DNA from: Phytophthora hibernalis
Taxonomy: Eukaryota > Oomycota > Peronosporomycetes > Peronosporales > Peronosporaceae
DNA length: 64,000 nucleotides
Assembly: GCA_012656075.1 (NCBI GenBank)
Contig: JAAKBF010000258.1
Coordinates: forward strand, 1-64,000
Reading direction: 5' to 3'
The notes beneath the pieces are model-generated. The model had not been told where the DNA came from, ran no database searches, and was given only the letters and a program-made list of their open reading frames with translations. This document shows positions 23,975 to 32,807 of this stretch, in pieces; position 1 is the first letter of the stretch, and each line of letters opens with the position of its first letter. The position numbers and the translations under genes are program-made.

Positions 23975-24024
23975 TATCTGCAGCAAATATGACAGGTGCC
24001 TATGCTACTCTTGGCCGGCGTCCA
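23975..24024 (+). repeat. 50-bp direct repeat, left copy
   Basis: This copy starts TATCTGCAGCAAATATGACA and matches 30009-30058 in the same orientation with four mismatches in 50 bases. The two copies bracket the SET, SANT and Harbinger-like pseudogenes. Upstream sequence (TTGTCGACATATTTT) also resembles that before the right copy, so the repeat may extend. Confidence 0.75.
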
Positions 24025-24339
24025 TTGGGCGAGACCTCGTGAATTTGAACGAGCGTTCGACCGTGTTTGGCAGATCTGGAATCACCCCTCCCGTTATCCC
24101 TAACCAATCTCAGTCTACCGAATTTACATCAAAAACAGGTTATTAAACCGGTGTATTTTCAGTTTCAGCAACCAGGAGACGAGCGCTCAAACCCGTAGGG
24201 GTCTGATGCGTGAACAGCGAAACACATACCGACGTTGATGTGCCACAGCCCGCAGCATTGCGTCAGTCTGAACTGAGGTCGCTCGTGTGAAAGGTGCCAG
24301 GCAATACCTGGATACAGTGTGTGGACCTTTATAACATAT

Positions 24340-24552
24340 CTTTTTCAAAGACATTGTGAAATATAACCAGTGTTTTGGGGGCGTCAGCATTAATAATGCT
24401 GCATTATTAAGAAATATAACCAGCGGTTTGGGTTGTCAGCATTGCTAAGCAAAACCTAAAAGGCTTCAGCAAACCACAACCAACCCTTTTGGGGCGTCAG
24501 CAATGCTAAGCGTCAGCAAGCCTTTTGGGACGTCAGTAATGCTGACCCCCCT
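24340..24552. repeat. Degenerate short repeats with GTCAGCATT/AATGCTGAC motifs
   Basis: Two copies of a block GAAATATAACCAG.G.TTTGGG…GTCAGCATT lie at about 24357-24390 and 24411-24445. They are followed by GCGTCAGCAATGCTAAGC, CGTCAGCAAGCCTTTTGGGACG and TCAGTAATGCTGAC, which can pair with each other. Such clusters are common near transposon ends. No gene overlaps. Confidence 0.5.
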
Positions 24553-24807
24553 AGATTAATGCAGTGAACCCATCTTAACGGTTAGTCTTTCTTTTTGTAT
24601 ACTTTATGCTAATCATCACTCTCCATACCATCACTCAGTTGGCTTAAACGCCGACATATATCTTCCGACGTTTTGAAAAGCTGCTCACTCTGCAATCTGC
24701 GGCAAAAGCGCGAAGACCACATTGAAAGGTGAGCATGGATTCGAACATTTTGCTGTATTATTACTTGTGGCGTGATTCTAACAACTGCTGCTGCATCTAC
24801 AGAAACC

Positions 24808-25989
24808 ATGGGTCGGCTGACGCATTCGACGGTTCGCTGTAAGATCCGATGCGTCATGGACTCGTCAAGCGAGAAGGAGGAGAACATGCCGCCGAACGTG
24901 CAGCGAGAGCAGTCGTCTCAGCGCAAAGGCATCTCGAGCTATAGCCACGACGTGAAAGCCGAAACTGACGACGCCTCTACTGGCACACTGACACCCTCGT
25001 GGCTTGCACCCGGTACTTCAAAGCTGGGATTGTCCAAGCGAGAAACGAATCCGCCGCCAAGTTCGCCAGAAGTGCAGCTCCGCCCGCGAAGCCCGACAAC
25101 GTCGTCTCCAGTGCTTGTGGAAACGCCACCCCGTTCGCCCATCATTCCCACGCGTTTGGCGTCGGCTCGCTTGCGCCAAGACCGTCGACAGTCCCGTCGG
25201 ACAGCCTCAGCTCCGTACGCTCGCCCACGTGTGACGAATTGGCGACCTGATCGTGGTGCCGTCGACTACCCAGAACCCCAGATCACAATGTCTCTACCTG
25301 ACGAGGTGCACCGCCCGTCTCGAGCATCGGTCCCGGACGACGTCTTCGCCCTCGCACGGTGGTCAAGTCGTGTGGAGCACTTGCGCGATCAGTACAACCC
25401 GCTCGCCACGGTATTTCCGTCGGTAGCGCACTTTGGCTGGTGCGCATGCCCCGTACCGTGTCGCACGGACTCCTGCCGCTATGAACAAGTACTGCAACTC
25501 CAATTGCTGCCCCTACGAAGGCAAATGCGGAAACGGGCTCGCGGAGTCCGACCTCGTCTGCCTCATGCACAACACGCGCACGTCTTCGCTGAGCGTGGTT
25601 GCAGTGAATGGCATTGACGCCTTGCCCTCGGTCAATATCTGGGCGGAATGGAGCATATTCACTCTTCCGCTCGCGACCATCTCCGTAACCGCGGGTACAG
25701 GTTGGTCATGAAGACGCGCCCCGATCTCTCCTCGACCCCCATGTGCGCGGCGATCAAGGCTGAGAGAATGGGTGATATGATGAGGTTTGTGAATCACTCC
25801 TGTAACCCGGTCGCCGAGTTCAGCGAAATCGCCAACGGGAGACGCACGACCGTCGTCGTAGCAACCACGGAGTGTGTTCGCCGAGGTGAGGAGATTATTG
25901 TCGACTACGGCGACGATCTCTGGTTCGTTTGTCGATGCCGAGCTGACACTTGTCGCCACCGCAACATCCAGGACCAACGTGGTCTATAG
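24808..25989 (+). pseudogene. SET-domain histone methyltransferase-like protein, frameshifted
   Basis: The N-terminal 200 codons are basic, Ser/Pro-rich and probably disordered. An AWS-like zinc cluster follows as AAMNKYCNSNCCPYEGKCG near 25475-25530. A SET core then appears: LGQYLGGMEHIHSS near 25635, RFVNHSCNPVAEF near 25784 and RRGEEIIVDYGDDLWFVCRC near 25880, closing with a post-SET-like C-x-C...C pattern. SET proteins methylate histone lysines. The NHSC and GEE..DYG motifs that bind the methyl donor and shape the active site are intact. Frame changes near 25490 and 25620 split the protein. Repetitive SET genes of this type occur in Phytophthora, and this copy sits among transposon genes. 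Confidence 0.7.
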
Positions 25990-26430
25990 CAAGTGAAGGC
26001 ACGTAGCGTGGACGAGGACAGTTAGGCCAAGGTGCAGTTGTACATGCGTTACATCGTGTTGGTAAGGTTAGATGCGCTGCTTGCGCAAATAAGGAAGGAT
26101 CGTTGATGGTAGCACTGCGTTCGACTGGTGATTCGAAAGGTTGTTGTTTCGAGCAACGGCAGCCGCTCGATGGATGTGTTGCAAGTGAAAGCACCGCATC
26201 TCTTCACGGCGGACTCTTAGGGGTCGTGGCTTGGTGTTTGAGCGCGAGTTTTCGCGCCTTGAAGCAGGCTAACCAACGATTTTCAGCGGCGCATTCGTTA
26301 CCCTAGCAGTTACGGGTGACGTGGTGGAGGCGATTGATCCTGCCACCGCCGCCACCGCAGTCGTTCGACTCATTTTCGGATTCTCCGAGTAGCCCTCAAG
26401 CTTCAGTTCCGCCTGCGCCACCACATCCAA

Positions 26431-27861
26431 GTGCCCATCCTCGACTCTTCCAACAGACGCCAGCGGTACGCCGTTATACTGCTCAAGCTTGCGCGCCCTG
26501 GTCGAAACATTTACGTGGCTGTCTTGCAGATGCTTAAGCTAAGCGGGAGCCCTAACTACAAGCTTGTGGAGATCGATCGCCTTCTCGAGATCGTCGAAGA
26601 GCACCTGCCGCTCGGCAAGGATGAGTGGGAACGCGTTGCTTCTGACTACAACCTGAGCCGCGGTCGTAGATGTGTCAAGCCAGAGACGCAAGTTTAAGGC
26701 ATGGGCAACCCGACGGGTGCTGCCGAGATGCCCCGCATGTGAAGAAGGCGAAGTTGGTCAAGCGATCCATCAACGACAATGCGAACGTCGTCAAGATGGA
26801 TGACGAGGCCGATGAGGACGAAGGGGGTGAAAATGACCAGGAGGGTGACGAGGGTTTCGTCGAGCCGGACTTCAGCTTCGACCCGTACTTTGACGTCGGA
26901 GAAGTTGTCGGAGGTGCGACCCAGGCTGGCACCGACATCACAAGCAGCACCCCATGCAGCAGCGGTGGCTGTACTACTAGTGAGTCTGCGTGCGACCAAC
27001 TTGTGAACGACGGTCTGGCTATCGGCCCCCGCGCCACACCGAGTCTCCAGATACGTGTGATATGCATGTTGGCGTCGATGGTCTGGAGGCGTTTGCCCCC
27101 ACGCCGAGACCAGCACCACTTCCGTCCGTGCCGGCGACCCGCCAGCTGCGCTCGGCGGGTTTAAAGAAACCACGAAGGGCCAGTTCCCCGAGTTCGAATA
27201 GCTGCGAAACCGTGGCAGCCGCTAAGACATCTAAGAATACAGCGGCGCGTGGCTTCAGATCTGGCTCGCGCGATGAACAGGAGCCCACCGCCATACATCG
27301 CTTCAAAGATCATCAACCGCGTTGGGGACGGCAACCAGTACTCGTTCCGCGATAGTGTTGGGTCCAAGCGGGCGAGAGATGGAGAGAACCAGGATGAAGC
27401 TGAAGCAATCTTTGTCAAGGCAAAACGCCTCCGCGCCATGGTGACTACCACCGCGCTGAAAACAAAAATTGCGGACCTTGAGAATACCAGCAGCAACCTG
27501 GGGAGCAGCACATTCGAGATGATGCTGTTGTACCGCGAAGAAGACGAACGCAAGGGGAAGTGTCGAGGAAGATCAGCGCCATCGCGACGAAACTGCAGCG
27601 AAGGAAGCACGGATCCAAGCCGAGAAGGTCGAGGCCGAGGTGCGCCTCCGACAGGACAAGCTGGAGGCTGACGATCGCGCGCGCCGTGATAAAGAGGACG
27701 CGCGTTTGCGAACACAGGAGATGATCATGTTGATCGGCGCAATCTTCAAGAAGGAATATTTGCTGAGAACTGTCATTTCCGAGGTCTGTTGGATCTCTCA
27801 GTCGTGCATCGGAGCTCTAGCGAACTACGGATCAAGTCAGAAGAGGATCATTTACTTGTAG
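26431..27861 (+). pseudogene. SANT/Myb-like DNA-binding protein, frameshifted
   Basis: The readable parts are a SANT/Myb-like segment, EIDRLLEIVEEHLPLGKDEWERVASDYN (26560-26660), and an acidic stretch from 26760 (KMDDEADEDEGGEND). Near the C-terminus, STFEMMLLYREEDERKG and DRARRDKEDARLRTQEMIMLIGA form a charged coiled coil. This combination resembles a repetitive oomycete family. In PIF/Harbinger elements a Myb/SANT-like protein works with a DDE nuclease, and such a nuclease remnant lies 0.8 kb downstream on the other strand. Stops at 26696 and several frame changes mark it as decayed. The partnership is inferred from position. Confidence 0.55.
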
Positions 27862-27869
27862 CGTTTGAT

Positions 27870-28690
27870 TTAGCACCAACTACCTCTGCTCACCCCTAAT
27901 ACAACTGCGACCCATGTACATAGAGATATGAATAGAAGTAGAGGAAGAAGTGGTCGCTTCGCGCCTTGCGCCAGGCACTTGGCACCATCACCTACGATTC
28001 GTCCGCCCTTCAACAGGTAGCCAGCAAAGCCGCAGAGGTACATATCACACGAAGACGATCATGTTATTCGCAACTCATCAAAGCAGACTCTGGAATCAGC
28101 TCCTGCGACGTGGTAGTAGCCAAACTACGTCGGCAGCCCCAGCTCGCCACTGAAGGTGGTTCGTATCTGTGAAATTTCCACGGTGCGGACCCGGTAATTG
28201 GTCATCCTGAAAATGTTATTCAGTCTGAGCCCACGCACCACGGAGTTGTACGGTAGGGGAAGATTGAGCCTACTGTACATCTTTTGCATGCTCCCCATTA
28301 GACTTGGCTGTTTTGCTGTATATGGCCCTCACTTGACACTTACTAACATGAACTTTACAGTAAGTTCCATGTAATAGTGTATATAAGGTATGAGAGTTTA
28401 CGTTTACGATTACGCCTGTAACCAATGCACAAAGCGGTAAACAATACCATCCGCGGTAGTCCAAAGCAGCCGAACATATTAACCACTTGCACAGCCGAAG
28501 CGTACGCTACCACCAAAAATAGTCCAGGAATGTTTTTCGAATCACGAACGAGCAGGAAACTATACAGTTTGCAGTGTTCCGAGTCTCTGAAAACAATTAT
28601 GGGGGCTACAGAACTTTTCGATTTTACCTTGATTTGCAGCCGCTGACATGTTTATAATTTTTACTACACTGTAAAAAACATGACAGTTAG
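27870..28690. other. Spacer between SANT-like and Harbinger-like pseudogenes
   Basis: No gene recognised. Short frames of up to 73 codons lack motifs. The stretch is the intergenic part of the convergent pair and could contain shared 3' sequences. Confidence 0.4.
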
Positions 28691-29937
28691 CTATAATGTA
28701 GCGTACACGGCCCACTTTACTCCCCATGCCACACTCCGCAGTCTGACGCACCGATGTGATGGTGTTGTGCAGCGTCCTCGCTGAGCTGAAAAGATCCGAT
28801 CGATGTCTCCGTCCTTCAGCGGAATCAATATGCGGCCCGTCATCTCCGCCGAGCAGAGAAACGCCGAGTCGGAGACAACGTTCATACCAACGTCGGGGAA
28901 AACTGTAGTATCAAGCAGCTTCATGCAGAAGCCCAATGACGTGTCTGAGTCGTTCCACGACCCGGTTACACCAAATGATGCAGCCGTCCGCGGCGAAACA
29001 GATGGTGCCTGTCAAGAACACCGAGTGCAGCCAGCCATTGTACATAGCGTTCTGGAGGTCTGCACTGAACGGCTGCATCACCTGCAAGAAGTTCAAGCAT
29101 TAGCTAGGACACAAAGGTAAAAAAAAGTTCCGTATCAGTCCGTAGCCGAAGATTCTTGCCATCTATGAAGCCGACGGTATGCTTCAGAAGGGGCTCCCTC
29201 GCTTCGACCAGCTTGGACAGTTTTATTTGCTGTGCGGGGAAGGGAAAAATATATCCGCGCAGGAGCAAACGCCTGCTGTGCCTGCGAAAGAGCCTTCTCG
29301 GCCCTGCGCAGTGTCCTCGCGAGAGTCGCTGGCGGCACTCCGAACAGCATGCAGAGCGTGTTCTGCTCCATCGAACCAACGTAGAAGCAGAGAACAGGAC
29401 CCAGAACTTGGTGGATGTATCGAATCTTCGCAGGACGGCCGCGTGACGAAGGAGCGCGTAGAGTGTAGAAGCTCGAAAACCGCTGGAGCAATAGGAGGAA
29501 CGTAGATCTATTGATGACACAGCATGTGGTTAGGCAAGGCAGGATGAATACGAGAAGGTCTTACCTGGTAAGGCTGGTGGAGTTGAGGAAGTTTGTGTCG
29601 CTTGCGTACATGTGCAGCGTCACCCACGCTGAGTCGCTCGGGGGTGTCCAAGCACTCGGTTGTGAGGTAGTGACGGCTCCGCATGGCGATCCTCCAGTAG
29701 CAGTCTGTGCACCTCCGCGCGAGCCATGCACAATTCGTTCTCATACTTCAGGTAGACCTCCGTGAGGCATAGCAGCGCGTCCATGTCGTCGCTCTCCTCC
29801 ATGGCCGCAGGTAGGCGGGAAATTCGAAAGTGAGACGAAGAAGGAAACTGCTCCGTACAGTTTCCGAACTCAAGTGTCAGGTTGGACGTCTGGCCGCAGC
29901 TATATTCCCAGGGGCCTGGGCTCTTCTCGTCAGACAC
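28691..29937 (-). pseudogene. PIF/Harbinger-type DDE_4 nuclease transposase, decayed
   Basis: Read on the minus strand from 29937, an N-terminal helical part (AAMEESDDMDALLCLTEVYL) precedes a helix-turn-helix-like block (TLCMLFGVPPATLARTLRRAEKAL near 29330). The nuclease motifs follow: GFIDGKNLRL with GAT at about 29160, NAMYNGWLHSVFLTGTICFAADGCIIW near 29000-29060, NVVSDSAFLCSAEMTGRILIPLK near 28840, and TAECGMGSK near 28735. The order and the Asp/Asp/Glu positions match DDE superfamily endonuclease (DDE_4) transposases of PIF/Harbinger. At least four frame changes make it non-functional. It converges with the SANT-like pseudogene. Confidence 0.7.
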
Positions 29938-30008
29938 ACTACGTCCATTTACGGTATTTGTGGTGCTGCCTTCGGCCGATATGTTGACATATATTTTTAA
30001 GCCCGGCT

Positions 30009-30058
30009 TATCTGCAGCAGATATGACAGGTGCCTATGCTATTTTTGGCAGGCGTCCA
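30009..30058 (+). repeat. 50-bp direct repeat, right copy
   Basis: This matches 23975-24024 (TATCTGCAGCAGATATGACA start) with four mismatches. It lies about 70 bp beyond the start of the Harbinger-like pseudogene. Same-strand orientation excludes a simple terminal inverted repeat. It could be a dispersed repeat hit twice or a remnant of a larger element. Confidence 0.75.
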
Positions 30059-30640
30059 ATGCGCTTTATTTCACTTCCTTGGGCATGCACTGGCAGCTTA
30101 GCGATTTCTAATGAGCCCGCTGATGCCTTAATCGCCCTCGTTTTGGCGTACCTAGAGTCTTTGATCCTCTCGCGACCAGCGTTGTAAAAGGGTGGGTCGG
30201 GGTTGGGGTTTATGGTTTATTCACACGACCCACCGTGGGTGGGTCGTGTGAATAAACCATAAACCCCACCCGAGACTCGTCACTTTCAGGATTTGGTCAT
30301 TACACCCGTCCTCGAAATGATGCAATCATTCGGTATCACTTTCTGTAACAGCAACACGATCCCTTCTGATCAACGCTAAAACAATTGGCTATTAATAACT
30401 CAAACGCCATGAACACGATCGAAACAACAACAGGGGATCCGCGATAGCTGCTGATGACGACCATGTGTTCTTAATCCGCGTATCTGTTAAAAGTATTAAT
30501 GCGCATATTCCACTCCGGGACATGGTCATGAACAGTAGCGTATACTAGTATGGATATAGTACAAGTCTGTGTGGCTTATTTGTGCTGCTTAACGCGTCTG
30601 TGTGTGGCGTAGACCCCGGAAAGTCAAAAAGAGTGCAAAC
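30059..30640. other. Spacer with a perfect foldback
   Basis: No gene. The only clear structure is the palindrome at 30205-30267, listed separately. Confidence 0.5.
30205..30267. repeat. Perfect 30-bp inverted repeat with 3-bp loop
   Basis: The arm GGGGTTTATGGTTTATTCAC… at 30205-30234 is an exact reverse complement of 30238-30267, with only GTG between. A perfect, near-loopless palindrome of this size could form a cruciform or hairpin and is probably young. The GGTGGGTCG core also appears near 30191 and 35769, suggesting a family. Confidence 0.9.
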
Positions 30641-30645
30641 CGGTA

Positions 30646-31093
30646 ATGATTTGGGGTGCATCATGTAGGAGGGCATCGGAGCCCTTCCTTCTCTTGTGTG
30701 AATCTAACGCCTTAACCACTCGGCCAAGCTGTCACCCAACTCTCACTTGTGTGGACCTAGCGCGTACTACAACTTGTAGTCTACAAGACGATTCTGGATT
30801 GAAGCTGCCAATGTCTCAGTCGTTGAAACAGGAGGCTCGCGCACGACGGTGCTTCTCTTCTGTCTGGTGTTCGAAATTTGTCAAAAACTATCAAAGAAGC
30901 AAAGGTAGAACAACTTCATCATCCTGCTCAGAGCGCAGATCTCAATCCTAGCGAGAGTCTCTGTGACCCAGAGATTCATGTGACGCAGGGCCTACACAGG
31001 TCTCATGTATCAAGTCTCAAGGGCCCACAGATGAAAATCCGACCTATTTGGTACGATATTGAGCCCGAGATTGCTCAAAACTTCACCGATTGA
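30646..31093 (+). pseudogene. Tc1/mariner transposase fragment
   Basis: The start VMIWGA is the conserved segment before the second catalytic Asp region of Tc1-like transposases. The end carries IKEAKVEQLHHPAQSADLNPSE (about 30890-30950), matching the PAQSPDLNPIE signature around the third catalytic residue. The middle is damaged and contains a half-tRNA. Stops are frequent. These enzymes excise and insert DNA at TA dinucleotides. The call rests on these two motifs, and no terminal repeats were found. Confidence 0.6.
30701..30735 (-). tRNA. 5' half of a tRNA-Ser-like gene (fragment)
   Basis: On the minus strand the sequence begins GACAGCTTGGCCGAGTGGTT and continues through AAGGCGTTAGATTC. 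That corresponds to a type II tRNA-Ser 5' acceptor strand, D arm (with TGGCCGAGTGG, the A-box region) and 5' anticodon stem. The sequence after it does not form the anticodon 3' stem, variable arm or T arm. It is therefore a truncated gene, not a functional tRNA. It lies inside the Tc1-like remnant. Confidence 0.6.
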
Positions 31094-31514
31094 TTCCGAA
31101 ACGACTTCAATAGGTCAAGGACAATCTTGGCGGCCACACAATGTACTAGGAGGTACAATCAGTTTTCATATACGTCTTCCCAGAAGCGTTCATGCATCGT
31201 TGAGTGGCAGGAATTCATTTGAATAGCCAAGTGAAAGCGTAAGTCGAGTAGGTTGATGGTCTTTTGATTTGGTCGTAGACGTTTTCGGTACCTTTTTAAG
31301 CATGGATGCATTGTTTGAAATGGCTACCCAACGACGAACTTCATCGTACATGTACACAGCGAGGTTGCTATTGAAAGGGTTTTCGCCAAGGATTTCACTG
31401 GGATACGAACTTGCAGCAGACTATTACAGTTTCCACCCACTAACTTGCACCGCTGTCCTTTTTAAGTTCACTCAGGTTATTATTTATGCACCATAAATAA
31501 CATATTCCAGTCCC
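31094..31514. other. Spacer after the Tc1-like remnant
   Basis: No gene recognised. A 75-codon frame at 31269-31496 has no motif. Sequence near 31130 (GGCGGCCACACAATGTACTAGGAGGTACA) could be the outer part of the Tc1-like element, but no inverted partner was found. Confidence 0.35.
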
Positions 31515-32109
31515 TTAGTTAGTCGCTTGTCTTGGTGAAAACGTTCGCATGGGCGGGATGACAGTCTCGTAGGTTGACTTGCTCCGGACGTGCATGACAT
31601 GGCGCCATGGTAACAGACATGTCTGCCTGAATAGGCAGTCGCAGGATGAGACTAGCTGCAACAAAGAAACAGTGTGATATTAGTGCACCAAATATTAACA
31701 GAAAAACTGAAACCCAACAGAAATCGTACCCGTGTATCAACTACGTGAGCTTCGCCAGTAGCAGGATTCATCAAGGTGGTCTGCTCCCCGTCTATCTCGA
31801 TGTCGTACGATGCTGAAGGCCCTACGACCAACTTGTGCTGCTCTTCCACCATCCGGAACGCATAGTCACCGAGCTGCATAGCTAATGCTGTCAACTCGGG
31901 GTCTTCTGCCATCGGAGGACGGCTACCAACGCGGTGAAATTCTGCTAGATATCGCTCTTCAGCATATTCTTGTAGCGTAATGAGCATACACAATATCTCG
32001 TCAATAGTAAAGTTCCCATCAACGACTTCCTTTTCACGCGGCCCCACTTCGTCTCTAGACGATTGTTTGTGTTGTTCTTCAAGTGAGGCACACCTCTCCG
32101 CTTAAACAT
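31515..32109 (-). CDS. Unrecognised two-exon gene
   Basis: Exon 1 runs from about 32109 to 31730, then a 74-bp GT-AG intron at 31656-31729 (donor GTACGA, acceptor TTTGTTGCAG) and a 46-codon exon 2 ending with TAA at 31515-31517. The protein is acidic at first (EEQHKQSSRDE), then helical (DEILCMLITLQEYAEERYLAEFH), then SYDIEIDGEQTTLMNPATG. No family is recognised. The only good ATG (32109) is in a frame one base off from the rest. The junction lies next to a two-A run near 32101-32104, so either a base is missing or translation starts elsewhere. Expression is inferred from the clean intron. Confidence 0.45.
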
Positions 32110-32807
32110 CACCCATTCTTACCCCAATGCTGCATACAAATCTTGTAGAGATTATTCTCTTTGTCATTGTCGACGGTCACCAGCAAAGCCTCCTTGAAAT
32201 CGGCGTACTGGAGCTGGGATTCCGCGCTAACATATCCTCGATCAGCTGCGTGCTAGCAGATGGAGATGTGCTTGGTCCGAATATTCTCGGAAAACCGAAA
32301 CCATACCGAACCAAACCGAAAGTGCATGTTTCGTGCTGCCCATTTTCTGTTGCTCCATCCTACTCCGCATTTAACGTCGGCGGTAGAAACAGCGAATTAC
32401 GCCATGGGCAGCGATTCGGGTTGCTATGTGCGCTCGGCGAGACCAACAGGCGAACGAGGAAGTTCTGGCAATACTATTGAATGGATGGTTGACAGGCCGC
32501 GAACTCATATCTACTCGCTCGAGTGGGCTCTATTTTTGTCGGCGGACCCAACCCATCTGCGTCGCGGATGTAGAGAACTGTAGTTTCTGGAGCTTTTAGA
32601 AGGTTTAGACTTAAATATCGTACTTAAGCCGACGGAACCGCCAAACCGTTCCTTTTTATAAGAGAGTGGTTGCTGCACCCGGCTGGAGCATGTCTCTTAA
32701 CCCTGGCTGTGGCCCATCTTTATTCACTGCATCCGTACCCTGTATACAGTGTATACTCCCTTCGATGTCTTCCAGTGCCATTCATTTTCGTGCGGCCCAA
32801 AAGCAGA
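32110..32807. other. Spacer between the 31.5-kb gene and the second MULE
   Basis: No gene seen. A small cluster of AACCGAA-type repeats lies at 32288-32320. The frames at 32127-32583 lack recognisable motifs. Confidence 0.4.
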
